A stretch of DNA of 64,000 nucleotides from Paenibacillus sp. 481. GTDB taxonomy: Bacteria; Bacillota; Bacilli; Paenibacillales; Paenibacillaceae. A model generated the notes under the pieces. The model was not told the DNA's origin. It made no database searches and saw nothing but the letters and a program-made list of their open reading frames with translations. The stretch lies in NCBI RefSeq assembly GCF_021223605.1, contig NZ_CP075175.1:5163501-5227500 (forward strand), in the 5' to 3' direction. A program made the translations under genes and the position numbers. Position 1 is the first letter of the stretch; each line of letters opens with the position of its first letter. Positions 35,341-43,902 of this stretch are shown one piece after another.

Positions 35341-36780
35341 CTACTCATAACAACTCATAGATTCAGAACCACTCTTTGTCCACTCTCCAACAAAATCAGC
35401 TTCATGATAAGCATAGAAGTTGTTCAGAATCTCCTCACGATTATCAGAGAACAGCTGATCTGCCACAGCTGAAACGAGTCTCGGTATCCCATATCTCATT
35501 CCCGGAAGCGAAGAGGCTGAGATGCCACAGCTAACTACAGCTGAATAGTTAAAAACAAAAAGCCCGTGAAGTAGCTTTGTATCCTTTTTGTCTCGGCATG
35601 TGAAAGTAAAGTCAGGGCCAAGGTAAGGATACGAATCAAGCTTATGGTTGGCGATCTCTGCAGGTGCATGATAATAGTCGTTCCAACGTGCAATATGGTG
35701 TTCGAACAACTTTAGCTCTGGACGTAGCGAATGATCAGTCGCAAGACCAGTGGAAATGATAAGAAAATCAAAAGTGAAATTACCTTGTGGAGTAGTGACG
35801 ACAGCCTTCTCAGCTTCATGCTGTACGTCAAGCCATGGTGCACCTAAGTGTAATGTAAAGCCAGGATGTGAAGCTGCACGTTCAAATGTGTCATTTGTAG
35901 GAGGTTGATGCTTAAAGTAATGGGCCATAACGGCATATTTATCAGCATCAGATAGAACATTAAAACGTTCAATTATACCTGACACCCCCATTTGTCGAAT
36001 GGGGTTAATGCTCGGCATCTCCGTGCGGCGAACAAACACATGAGCCGAATCCACGCCTTCAGATAGTGCAAAGTTGGCATTATCAAAAGCTGAGGCCCCG
36101 CCGCCTAAAATGGCCACCTTCTTGCCTTTAAGGGCCTCAAAGTCAATGTCTTCTGAGGTGTGTGCATAAAGGTGACGAGGTAATGTTGTGGAAATCATAG
36201 ATGGTACGTGCCATTCCCCTCCGCCTTGAATACCAGTGGCTAAGATAACCTTGCGGGCCAGTAATGGTTGAGAAGACGCTCCTGCTCCTTCAATATGTAG
36301 TCGATAAACATCTTCCCCTGTAGGCTCAATAAGCTTCAGCTTTACCTCATTAACAACAGGTAAATGAAGAACCTTTCGATACCAACGTAGATAGTTCATC
36401 CAATCGGTACGTGGAATCTTATCGATGTCCTCCCAACTTTGTGGTCCAAATTGCGCTTCCCACCAGGAGCGAAAAGTCAGAGAAGGCACTCCAAGATCAA
36501 TGGATATCAAATGTTTAGGCGTACGCAATGTCATCATACGAGCGTAAGTTACCCATGGCCCTTCATATCCTTCTACGTTTTCGTCGATGATAAGGATATT
36601 AGATATTCTTTCACGTAACAGGCCAAATGCCACACCTAAGCCACACTGGCCGCCTCCTATAATCACTGTATCGTAGACATGACCCTCAGGATGGTGGGTT
36701 GGGCATACCCAGTCCTCTCCCCCAAATGCAAGATAAGAGAGATCCCTTTTTACTTGTTCATTTAAAGCTTCTAAACTCAT
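35341..36780 (-). CDS. FAD/NAD(P)-dependent monooxygenase-like flavoprotein
   Basis: The 479-residue protein carries an FAD motif (DTVIIGGGQCGLGVAFGLL) at about 40-58 and an NAD(P) motif (KVAILGGGASAFDNANFAL) at about 220, in the order of flavin-dependent monooxygenases of the SidA/PvdA/lysine-N-hydroxylase group. It ends in SMSCYE. A start at GTG 36783 has better spacing to AAAGG than ATG 36780. It lies 50 bp after the cut-off HMA gene, downstream of a CsoR-type promoter, so copper or sulfur-stress induction is possible. The reaction is unknown. Confidence 0.75.
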   Translation of the reverse strand: MSLEALNEQVKRDLSYLAFGGEDWVCPTHHPEGHVYDTVIIGGGQCGLGVAFGLLRERISNILIIDENVEGYEGPWVTYARMMTLRTPKHLISIDLGVPSLTFRSWWEAQFGPQSWEDIDKIPRTDWMNYLRWYRKVLHLPVVNEVKLKLIEPTGEDVYRLHIEGAGASSQPLLARKVILATGIQGGGEWHVPSMISTTLPRHLYAHTSEDIDFEALKGKKVAILGGGASAFDNANFALSEGVDSAHVFVRRTEMPSINPIRQMGVSGIIERFNVLSDADKYAVMAHYFKHQPPTNDTFERAASHPGFTLHLGAPWLDVQHEAEKAVVTTPQGNFTFDFLIISTGLATDHSLRPELKLFEHHIARWNDYYHAPAEIANHKLDSYPYLGPDFTFTCRDKKDTKLLHGLFVFNYSAVVSCGISASSLPGMRYGIPRLVSAVADQLFSDNREEILNNFYAYHEADFVGEWTKSGSESMSCYE

Positions 36781-36829
36781 CACTTTTCATTCCTTTCCAT
36801 ATACGATTTATTATCTTCTGAACGAATCG

Positions 36830-36934
36830 TTAAGTCCGTTTGCCTACACTGCTTTCAATTGAATGAGTACAATGTCCACATGACATACCTTTTACGTTTA
36901 AAGTCGTTATTTGAATGGTGGCTTTTACTCGCAC
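36830..36934 (-). pseudogene. Truncated HMA (CopZ-like) copper chaperone
   Basis: Frame from GTG 36934 reads TIQITTLNVKGMSCGHCTHS followed by IESSVGKRT and TAA. The GMSCGHC metal-binding loop and first helix of an HMA domain are present but the second half of the 70-residue domain is gone. It is most likely a broken copZ, though expression of a 34-residue metal-binding peptide cannot be excluded. Confidence 0.7.
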
Positions 36935-36938
36935 CGTC

Positions 36939-36998
36939 TTATGAGCAGCATGGATCGATTTCAACAGTTTTAGTAAGACTTTCTGAACTCATCGTCAT
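36939..36998 (-). CDS. 19-residue Cys-Cys micropeptide
   Basis: ATG 36998 is preceded by GGGGGTGAGGCA, a strong ribosome site. The peptide MTMSSESLTKTVEIDPCCS ends in a CC pair like the tail of the ArsR-linked flavoprotein. It is first behind a CsoR-type promoter and 4 bp before the HMA relic. It may be a metal-binding peptide or a translational leader; no homologue is known to me. Confidence 0.5.
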   Translation of the reverse strand: MTMSSESLTKTVEIDPCCS

Positions 36999-37023
36999 TG
37001 CCTCACCCCCTTAATTTTCCACC

Positions 37024-37053
37024 AATATACCATACCCCCCTATAGTATGTAAA
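37024..37053 (-). promoter_or_regulatory. CsoR/CstR-type operator-promoter
   Basis: On the minus strand TTTACA (37048-37053) and TATATT (37024-37029) are 18 bp apart. The spacer is TACTATAGGGGGGTATGG, a G-run flanked by a TAC...GTA dyad typical of CsoR-family copper or persulfide-sensing repressors. Confidence 0.7.
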
Positions 37054-37873
37054 GGGCTTTTATTAGAAGTTTATAAACAGGTTTTCTAATTTGACACTCA
37101 TCTGATCGGCTAAGTATGCAAGTTCTTGTCGTTGAGTTAGGACAAGAACTTGTACAATTAAAATAAAAAACCGCGATTTTCGCGGCTACTAATGAGCTAA
37201 TGTTCTTGTCACCCGACACAAGACGTAGAATGACAAATACATATATCGTTTACCTGTAACTGTATTGCAGTTCTTCAGCGAATGGAGGCTCAAAAATTAC
37301 TGCATATTCCTTCAACTTACCTTTTGTTATTCGAAAAGCCCCGTCAGGAAGTTAAGCATTTCTCTCAGCAAGCAGTCATCCCTTCGCCTTTTTTAAATGG
37401 TTAAATAATAACCTTTATATCCCAAGTATTATTATTACAATAAATACATATTATTGACACCCATTGCAGGAATGTTACAATTAAGACGAAAATAATACGA
37501 AAAACTCACGCAATTCAGTTTGCTCGAGGAGATGATGCCACGCCAATAAATCAACGATTACAACTGTAGGAAGGGTTTACTGGGGAAATGAAACACAATG
37601 CCTCTTAGACTAGAATTAGGATGTTGCAGGTTGACAGAAATCGTTGGCAAAGTCAAGCTATCCTCCCCCCACAAATTATCCATTAATGTCGATCATACTC
37701 ATTTAGTTCGCCCTAGTTGTAGTGTCACATTTATATATTGCATGCCGATGGTGTCCGTTTTTGCAAGTACATTTAGAGTCACGCCGGTGGAACAAAAGTA
37801 AATGCGTTGACCCCATTCAAGCAGAAACCTACTGTATTGAAAACTTCAGATACACATATAAGGAGGAACGCAA
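37054..37873. other. Intergenic region with repeats, no gene seen
   Basis: It holds the composite repeat at 37119-37211. From 37260 to 37873 there are short open frames without ribosome sites, which I regard as chance. The leader of the isochorismatase-like gene with AGGAGG (37861-37866) ends it. Confidence 0.45.
37119..37211. repeat. Composite intergenic repeat (TTCTTGTC family)
   Basis: A perfect hairpin with 12-bp arms CAAGTTCTTGTC (37119-37130) and GACAAGAACTTG (37141-37152) is followed by a CCGCG/CGCGG terminator-like hairpin with an A-rich left flank (37163-37185) and AATGTTCTTGTCA (about 37199-37211). The order matches 7678-7776. Confidence 0.6.
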
Positions 37874-38513
37874 ATGTCCATGCAACAACATCCTTCCCAC
37901 GTATCGATCCGTGAAAAAGAAGCTCTTGTTTTTAATTGAATACCAGAATGAATGGCTCTCAGAAGACGGTAAAATTCATCATTTGATCAAAGATCATCAA
38001 CAATTTGCTGATTCGATTGAAAGCTCTAAAAAATTACTAGAGGCAGCAAGGAAAACCGATATCCAAATTATTCACTGCGGTCTGTTCTTTGAGGAAAACC
38101 ATTTTGAACTAGGCAATACAACGTATGGTTTGCGCGCTGCCATTTCCACATTTAAAACATTCATTAAAGGCTCACCAGGAAGCCAATTCGGAGAAGCGTT
38201 CACTCCTGAATCCGGAGAGTTTGTTGTGTCGGGCAGAACTGGGGCCAGCGGGTTTGCGGGATCAAATTTAGATAGCTTCCTTCGAAATCAGGGGATCAAT
38301 AAAATATACATCGCAGGTTATGCGCTTCACGTTTGCGTAGAATCTACTCTTAGACACGGACACGACCTTGGTTATGAAGTGACGATTGTCGAAGACGCGA
38401 CATCCGCTTTTAAACAAGAACAAAGAAAGCATGTCCTCGAACACGTAGTTCATCATTACGGAAAATCGATTACAGTCGATCAATTCATTGAGAAGTATAT
38501 TCCTTGCAGTTAG
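37874..38513 (+). pseudogene. Isochorismatase-like hydrolase, apparent frameshift near the start
   Basis: The well-placed start is ATG 37874, 7 nt after AGGAGG, reading MSMQQHPSHVSIREK and then a stop. The hydrolase domain lies in the next frame from about 37914: LLFLIEYQNEWLSEDGKIHH, GRTGASGFAGSNLD, then IAGYALHVCVESTLRHG with the catalytic Cys and VEDATSAF. Deleting one A from the A5 run at 37914-37918 would join both into one 212-residue protein of normal length. Alternatively GTG 37911 could start a 200-residue protein, but it has no ribosome site. The normal family hydrolyses small amides or vinyl ethers in the cytoplasm. The AGRTGASGF part is well kept, so the mutation is recent or a sequencing error. 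Confidence 0.7.
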
Positions 38514-38894
38514 ACTGAAAAGTAGACACAGATTTATACTAGAATCAACAACTGGAGTGAGGAAGCCTGTGTCTATGAAAGCAGCTTCAGATAACGAACA
38601 ACTTGGAGAATGGTCAACTTGGTTTTGCTATGGAGTACGGAATCCTAAAAAGCCCTTGACCTGAGGTTTTTTTTCTATTGCAATGCATTACGTCTCTCCT
38701 AACCTTTCCTACAAACGCTGTTGATGACTTAAAACAAAAAAACCGCAATGAACGCGGTTTGAAGTGTCTCTCATTAATTGTCATCTGGCAATTATATATT
38801 TAAGTTCTTCTTCTCCGCTAATATATTTGCGTGTCTCCCTACATCCCATCATATCTTTTCAGAAAAAGCATTGATGCTGTAGTATAAGCTTCGC
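38514..38894. other. Intergenic region with a possible IS relic
   Basis: AGACACAG at 38523 and CTGTGTCT at 38568 form an 8-bp inverted repeat, followed by ATG 38576 and a 27-codon frame (MKAASDNEQLGEWSTW) that stops near 38660. It might be an insertion-sequence end, with no transposase left. The terminator at 38740-38760 serves the genes on the other side. Confidence 0.35.
38740..38760 (-). terminator. Terminator of the DUF2089 operon
   Basis: AAACCGC/GCGGTTT with a 7-base loop, followed on the minus strand by TTTTTTTGTTTT. Confidence 0.8.
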
Positions 38895-39239
38895 CTACAA
38901 TGTAATCAACACTTCCGTGCCGTCCTGAGCCTTGACATCGACTAGAACCGTCCCTTTGCAACGTTGCAACTCCTTGATGAGCTGCCTGAGGGCTTGCTTC
39001 GTGCTTTGGTGTTCGAGAGTTGACAGCACGAGTTCAAGCCAGAACCGGCTACTGTCTGAATCAAAATCAAGCTTCCGGCTCAAGTGCGCACCCTCATGTG
39101 CGCCGTGCTTGTGGAGCCAACTTTTCATGAATCGCTGGACTAAATGAGAAGTTAGGATGCCGCTTCCCATACGCAATAAGGCATAAGGGACTGGTATCGT
39201 AAAAGCATGCTCTTTGCTCTTAACCTTAACCGTCATCAT
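38895..39239 (-). CDS. Hypothetical protein of the DUF2089/SHOCT operon
   Basis: The 114-residue protein has no membrane segment. Its first 25 residues (VKVKSKEHAFTIPVPYALLR) resemble the end of the preceding SHOCT protein, and the end (GTVLVDVKAQDGTEVLITL) is a short beta motif. Its ATG ATG lies 7 bp after the SHOCT gene stop without a separate strong ribosome site, so it is probably translationally coupled. Function unknown. Confidence 0.7.
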   Translation of the reverse strand: MMTVKVKSKEHAFTIPVPYALLRMGSGILTSHLVQRFMKSWLHKHGAHEGAHLSRKLDFDSDSSRFWLELVLSTLEHQSTKQALRQLIKELQRCKGTVLVDVKAQDGTEVLITL

Positions 39240-39245
39240 GACCCG

Positions 39246-39677
39246 TCACTCAATCACTACAGTGACGGTATCCCCTGCACCGGAGCGGACGTCAATGATT
39301 TGCCCGTCAAGCTCGTTCTCGATTGCATCGATCAACAGATTGATATCAATATCCTTCACATATTGCGCAGCCTGCGGAATATTGGACGCGATGCTGTGCC
39401 CCGCTCCGAGAACAACCTTTACCAGTTTAATCGGTAAATTGATGTTGACATTATCGTTTTCTTGGGATGTTACTCGTATTTTCAACGTTTTGTCTAAATA
39501 ACCGTTGGATGCCGATGACCGTTTTTGTGGATAGTCGGATTTCCCCAGTACCTGTACGGCATGCGATGAAGGAGCCGTCTGCTTCTCCTTTAGCGCGTCA
39601 ATCAACTCCGAGGCCTTGTCAGAATCAATTTTGCCTTCCTGCAACATGGATAGCACTTTACTGATTTCTTCTTTCAT
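39246..39677 (-). CDS. SHOCT-like domain protein
   Basis: The 143-residue protein starts with an SHOCT-like helical hairpin (ISKVLSMLQEGKIDSDKASELIDALKEK), followed by a linker and a beta-rich segment (LKIRVTSQENDNVNINLPIK) like the start of DUF4097/LiaX-type stress proteins. A very similar motif (MLENGEITADEAVKMLKG) ends the upstream DUF2089 protein, which may mediate interaction. ATG 39677 follows AAGGAGGA. Confidence 0.75.
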   Translation of the reverse strand: MKEEISKVLSMLQEGKIDSDKASELIDALKEKQTAPSSHAVQVLGKSDYPQKRSSASNGYLDKTLKIRVTSQENDNVNINLPIKLVKVVLGAGHSIASNIPQAAQYVKDIDINLLIDAIENELDGQIIDVRSGAGDTVTVVIE

Positions 39678-39690
39678 CGTTTATTCCTCC

Positions 39691-40056
39691 TTATTCACCC
39701 TTCAACATTTTGACCGCTTCATCTGCGGTGATTTCGCCATTCTCCAGCATGGAAATGACCTTCTTCTCATCGACTTCCGGCTTCTTCCGCGTATCGTATC
39801 CGAGGGATGTAATGATATCATTGAGCTTACCGCGTACTGTCGGGTAAGAAATGCCGAGCTCTTTCTCCACTTCCTTGATGTTGCCCCTGTTCACTAGAAA
39901 GGTGATTACAAAATGGAGCTGTTCGGGCGAAAGTAGAGCCAGCTTTGATAATTCAAATCTGTTCTCAATCTTCGTCTGGCACTGTCCGCATTCCAGCTTG
40001 ACGGCGTGTAGCGTATGGTCGCATACAGGACACTGTGTGATAATCGGATATTTCAT
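39691..40056 (-). CDS. DUF2089 regulator (zinc ribbon plus HTH)
   Basis: The 121-residue protein has two CPxC/CxxC pairs (QCPVCDHTL, LECGQCQTK) forming a zinc ribbon, then a helix-turn-helix (VEKELGISYPTVRGKLNDII) and a C-terminal SHOCT-like MLENGEITADEAVKML. This is the usual DUF2089 layout. Start ATG 40056 lies 6 nt after AAAGGAG. It is first in the operon with the two following genes, probably their autoregulator. Confidence 0.85.
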   Translation of the reverse strand: MKYPIITQCPVCDHTLHAVKLECGQCQTKIENRFELSKLALLSPEQLHFVITFLVNRGNIKEVEKELGISYPTVRGKLNDIITSLGYDTRKKPEVDEKKVISMLENGEITADEAVKMLKGE

Positions 40057-40202
40057 GCGCAACTCCTTTCTTTTTTCAAATTATAGATCAATACATTCAA
40101 TTTGTAAATCAATAAAATTAATTATTTTAATTATGAGATTTATATTATTGATTTTAAAGTTTATTATTATAAACATTTTTGAATTATTCATTTAAAAAAG
40201 AA

Positions 40203-40285
40203 AGCCTCAACGAATCCATCGGGGTGGAGTCCAGTTTCAACCCACTCCATCCCTATCGACTCGATGAGACTTTTTCATTTTGGCC
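40203..40285 (-). terminator. Large hairpin after the STM401x-cysC operon
   Basis: Two stacked stems: CTCAACGAATC with GACTCGATGAG (outer, imperfect) and GGGGTGGAGT with ACTCCATCCC (inner), with T-rich flanks on both strands. It lies 58 bp after the cysC stop. Confidence 0.65.
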
Positions 40286-40342
40286 TGCTTTATAATGCTT
40301 TATTATGCCCATACATCATACATTACCGGTGAATGCTTCTGA

Positions 40343-40852
40343 TTATTTCATCAAGCACTCCACAATTTGACGCACGTTAGACTCCACACTGTTTATGTGC
40401 GTATGTATCGTGATTTCGGGATGCACCGGCGGTTCATACACATCAGAAATACCGGTAAATGCGGTTATCTCCCCTTTTCTTGCTTTTGCATATAAGCCTT
40501 TCACATCTCTGCGCTCGCATTCATCCAATGGACAATGCACATACACTTCAACGTATGACGCAAGCTCCGCTCGTGCATAGTCCCGCATTTCCAAATACGG
40601 TGCGATCATAGAGATGATCGTCGTCACACCATTGCGATTCAGTAGCTTGCTAATATAGACGGCACGACGAATATTCTCGAGTCGGTCTTCTTTGCTGAAT
40701 CCAAGCCCTCGTCCTACCTTGTGTCTCAGTTCATCGCCGTCCAAGCATTCGACTCGGACTCCTCTTTCCTGAAGTGCCGCTGACAAAGCTAACGCTGTTG
40801 TCGTTTTACCTGAGCTTGGAAGCCCTGTTAACCATATTGCCGTCCCGACCAA
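40343..40852 (-). CDS. cysC: Adenylylsulfate kinase
   Basis: The 169-residue enzyme phosphorylates APS to PAPS. It has Walker A GLPSSGKT at 10-17, the LDGDELRH motif, FSKEDRLENIRR, a PAPS-loop region and the GLYAKARKGEITAFTGISD segment. The frame stays open upstream to 40957 inside the preceding gene; the start is TTG 40852, 14 bp after the STM4011 stop with AGGGG nine bases upstream. No ATP sulfurylase or sulfotransferase gene is in view. As the last gene of the STM4015-4011 operon it may supply PAPS, or phosphorylate a product, in the pathway. That link is an inference from position. Confidence 0.9.
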   Translation of the reverse strand: MVGTAIWLTGLPSSGKTTTALALSAALQERGVRVECLDGDELRHKVGRGLGFSKEDRLENIRRAVYISKLLNRNGVTTIISMIAPYLEMRDYARAELASYVEVYVHCPLDECERRDVKGLYAKARKGEITAFTGISDVYEPPVHPEITIHTHINSVESNVRQIVECLMK

Positions 40853-40866
40853 TGCCCGCTTCCCCT

Positions 40867-41724
40867 TTACGATAATATAGCGATCCGCTCGAGTGCGCGT
40901 TCTCCGTAAATAGAATCGAACGATTGCTCCTCCATATGGATATAGCCTATATAACAATCACATTTTCTCATACGACAGGGGCGTTCTTGAGAGATTCCAT
41001 GCAGCCCGTCTTTATACAAATTCCCGATTACTTGCCGATCCTTATAGCAACGCTTTACGCGCCCGTCTCCTTGGACGTAGAACACATTTTTTCCGGCACG
41101 GCACGGCTTGTCCATACTGTCGTAATCCTTGGCGTTAAGAACAAAATAAGGGTCCATATCGGCCAAAAATGCGGTATCCTCGGCAGAATAGTATTTTTGT
41201 TTATCTTTGTAGGCGTTCACCCACATATACACATCATCAGGTAGTGCATTCCTTAATGAAGAAATGGAATTAAACGCGCTCTTAACACCGACAGAGCCTA
41301 CACTGAACGGTATTTTTTGTTCATAAAGCTTGCCGCATTGCTGTAAAAATCGCTTTTCCTCTGTCTGACCAGGATGGTAGGTTACCCAGAATGCAGCAGT
41401 AGCCGGATTCAAATCGGCCGTCCAATCGAGCTTAGCGGATAAGTTCGTTTGGATAGCGACCTTATTCACGTGCTGCATATGGGACAGCTTAACCAGCGCT
41501 TCCCTGTACCAACGATGTGTAAGTCCTTCACCATATGGATTAAAAAACACGGACAACTGATGCTCGTTGGCTTCTTGTTGCTCTACCCAGTCGACGAATG
41601 TCTGCACTTGAAGTCGATCCAGCGCCAATGTCTCTTGACTATCTGTGTTCTTGCTAAAAGGACAGTAAGGACAGTCATAATTGCACGAGCTCAAGCTCCC
41701 GCGGAAATAAATCGTCGCTTTCAT
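40867..41724 (-). CDS. STM4011-family radical SAM protein
   Basis: The 285-residue protein has the radical SAM cluster motif Cys14-x3-Cys18-x2-Cys21 (SSCNYDCPYCPF). A C-terminal group of cysteines (KPCRAG, KRCYKD, RPCRMRKCDC) resembles an auxiliary iron-sulfur cluster domain. Start ATG 41724 overlaps the STM4012 stop by four bases (ATGA). The family is defined by Salmonella STM4011 and is always near STM4012-4015. The substrate is unknown. Confidence 0.85.
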   Translation of the reverse strand: MKATIYFRGSLSSCNYDCPYCPFSKNTDSQETLALDRLQVQTFVDWVEQQEANEHQLSVFFNPYGEGLTHRWYREALVKLSHMQHVNKVAIQTNLSAKLDWTADLNPATAAFWVTYHPGQTEEKRFLQQCGKLYEQKIPFSVGSVGVKSAFNSISSLRNALPDDVYMWVNAYKDKQKYYSAEDTAFLADMDPYFVLNAKDYDSMDKPCRAGKNVFYVQGDGRVKRCYKDRQVIGNLYKDGLHGISQERPCRMRKCDCYIGYIHMEEQSFDSIYGERALERIAILS

Positions 41725-43097
41725 AGCAGTACACTGCTTTCCATCCGCGCCCGTATTTCCGGTGAGATGAACCAATCACCTATGGAATCGGAGTACATAA
41801 GCCCTTCATCCGTCAGACGCAGCACCTCCTGCTCTATAGCAGCAAGCTCCGTATGCATAAGCAGATTCAACTCGGGATAATCGACGAGAGCAGACGTTGC
41901 GAACCGTTCCGTGTAGCTGCTCAATGCCAAGCCTTCTGTATGAAGCAGTGCTTTTAGTATAAATCGTCTCTGCTGGTCATCCTTGCTTAACACAAGGCCA
42001 TAATCTGCATGGGTGTAGTCGGCTGAAGCCACATAGTCAGCAATGATGCTTGCTGTAGCTGCACGACCTACACTATATCGCGAGGAGTAATGGACCGTTC
42101 TCGTGTAAGATCGTGCACCACAGCCAAGTCCAATCATGCCCTCCTCCTGACAACCATACGGCAGCAACGATTTCTTCGAAATCGCATCCGCTTTGGCAAA
42201 TCTGCGCATCGAGTACTGGGTATATCCATTTGCAAGCAAACGATCCCGCGCCGCGATATATAACCTTACCCTCTGATCCTCGCCACTCTGCTTTATCTGC
42301 TCTGGCTTTACAATCGTGTGTTCACGAGTATACAGCGGATAAATAAATATCTCCTCTGGATCATAAGACAACACCTTATCCAGCGAATAGTTCCATGAAT
42401 CAAGGGTTTGACCGGGAAGACCATAAATCAAATCCAGATTAAGGATCGGAAATTGATACAGCTTAAGATCTCGCAGCGCTCTTTCGACTTCCTTCGGCTT
42501 TTGCGGACGATAGATCGCATCCGCTTCAAATTGTACGAAGCTTTGAATGCCCATGCTGACCCGATCCACTTGCCTGCTTTTTAAAATGTCCAAGCGTTCG
42601 GTCGTTATCGTCTCAGGCGATGTCTCTACCGAGATGGAAGCTTGGGCTGGATCCATGCCCATCACATGTTGAGCAATATGAAACAACCGATCCAACTGGG
42701 CAGGTTGCAGTAAAGTCGGTGTACCGCCTCCGATCGCAAATCTGGCAATCGGCTTATTCGGCATGAGCGGAGCCCATTGTGCTGCTTGTCTTTCCAAGGC
42801 ATCCACATAATTCGTATGTACGTCGGCTCTCTTGTCAGGCAACGTGAATAAGTTACAAAAGCCGCAGCGTGCGCCACAAAACGGGATATGCATATATAAA
42901 AACAACGTTTCTGCTAATTCCTGACTCCACAATTCGGAAAGCGGTAGCTTCCGCTCCAATTCTCGATAGGAGGTTTTGTGGGGATAAGCGTATAAATAAG
43001 ACCGGTAAGGCTCTGATGTGAGGTGTTCCTTCCAGCTGCGCAGAGCCTCCGAATTCTGGATGATGTCCGTGTAATTAGGGTAGACCGTATGGCTCAC
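41721..43097 (-). CDS. STM4012-family HemN-like radical SAM protein
   Basis: The 458-residue protein has the HemN/HemW-type motif Cys74-x3-Cys78-x2-Cys81 (IPFCGARCGFCNLF), GGGTPT, ETSPETI and a SMGIQSF motif typical of coproporphyrinogen oxidase-like enzymes. The N-terminal 70 residues (YPNYTDIIQNSEALRSWKEH) are an extension typical of the STM4012 family. Start GTG 43097 follows GGAGGG by 6 nt; the longer frame to 43160 overlaps STM4013. It may use a second SAM or a methyl transfer mechanism like HemW-type proteins, but the reaction is not known. Confidence 0.87.
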   Translation of the reverse strand: MSHTVYPNYTDIIQNSEALRSWKEHLTSEPYRSYLYAYPHKTSYRELERKLPLSELWSQELAETLFLYMHIPFCGARCGFCNLFTLPDKRADVHTNYVDALERQAAQWAPLMPNKPIARFAIGGGTPTLLQPAQLDRLFHIAQHVMGMDPAQASISVETSPETITTERLDILKSRQVDRVSMGIQSFVQFEADAIYRPQKPKEVERALRDLKLYQFPILNLDLIYGLPGQTLDSWNYSLDKVLSYDPEEIFIYPLYTREHTIVKPEQIKQSGEDQRVRLYIAARDRLLANGYTQYSMRRFAKADAISKKSLLPYGCQEEGMIGLGCGARSYTRTVHYSSRYSVGRAATASIIADYVASADYTHADYGLVLSKDDQQRRFILKALLHTEGLALSSYTERFATSALVDYPELNLLMHTELAAIEQEVLRLTDEGLMYSDSIGDWFISPEIRARMESSVLL

Positions 43098-43116
43098 TAT
43101 GTTCCCTCCTCTCACC

Positions 43117-43902
43117 TTACAACATAAATTCGCGATAAGGCACGTTCCACACGACCTCATGCGCTAGTCGATGGCCGATGTAGCCATCTTCACCGAAGGC
43201 GGTACCATGATCAGAGAACACCATGCAAAATACAGGTCGCTCTCGTTCTCTGAATGCCTGAAATAATCGACCAAGCTCTCCGTCAACATATCGAAGTGCT
43301 GCGCGCTGTGCCTCTATGGAGTCTTTTTTTGCGCCTGGTACAAAATAATGATTGGGTCCATGAATCGCGGATACATTCATAAACAAAAACAGGCGTTCTG
43401 TCCGATCTGAGTGTTGTAGCAGCTTGATCGCATGGTTCACCTGATGCTCTGTCGAGCGTTGATTCGTAACCCCAAAAGTCATCCGCCAATAGCTTTCTTG
43501 GAAGTAGCTGGGAAGAACTTTGGCGAGCGGTACTTTTTTGGTGAAAAAGATGACTCCGCCTATGCAAATCGTACGATAGCCCACTGCCTGCAATCCAGAA
43601 ACGATATCCGTTGAATCAAATTGCCATGTATACGGATGTGTTTTTAGTCCTGTATTTTTCGAATGAAACAATCGAACATGCTCTGCCTTACTTGTCGTAG
43701 CCGGGGTCGGTAGAAATCCGCCAAAGAAAGCATGATGGGCTGCATAAGTGAAGCTGCCTGGCGTATGCCGCTTTTCCCACTGCCCGTCCCCGCACAAATT
43801 CGGGCAGTTTTCTTGTTCCAACACAGCTGCGTCATATCGCAGCGTATCCAGCGTAATCATCAAAATATCATGACTACCTACAATTTCGTTCATGTTAAAC
43901 AT
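43117..43902 (-). CDS. STM4013-family sulfatase-fold hydrolase
   Basis: The 261-residue protein has the alkaline-phosphatase/sulfatase fold: metal-binding Asp19 in ILMITLDTLRYD, and the FSDHGTAFGEDGYIGHR segment with Asp-His near the C-terminus. The CxPxR formylglycine motif of arylsulfatases is absent, so the nucleophile is likely Thr or Ser, as in phosphodiesterase or phosphotransferase relatives. Its start overlaps the end of STM4014 by 8 bp. Cytoplasmic (no signal peptide). Confidence 0.85.
   Translation of the reverse strand: MFNMNEIVGSHDILMITLDTLRYDAAVLEQENCPNLCGDGQWEKRHTPGSFTYAAHHAFFGGFLPTPATTSKAEHVRLFHSKNTGLKTHPYTWQFDSTDIVSGLQAVGYRTICIGGVIFFTKKVPLAKVLPSYFQESYWRMTFGVTNQRSTEHQVNHAIKLLQHSDRTERLFLFMNVSAIHGPNHYFVPGAKKDSIEAQRAALRYVDGELGRLFQAFRERERPVFCMVFSDHGTAFGEDGYIGHRLAHEVVWNVPYREFML

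Noticed and set aside
37598-37873. Upstream extension and overlapping ORF before the isochorismatase-like gene
   Set aside because: No ribosome site, non-protein-like sequence, and a strong ribosome site with ATG lies further downstream.
40343-40957. Longer adenylylsulfate kinase beginning inside the STM4011 gene
   Set aside because: The extra 35 residues are the other frame of STM4011 and are not part of the kinase fold; TTG 40852 has a ribosome site.
22765-43902. Idea that the FGE-like protein activates the STM4013 sulfatase-fold hydrolase
   Set aside because: The hydrolase lacks the CxPxR target motif and the FGE-like protein lacks evident catalytic cysteines; the genes are 19 kb apart.
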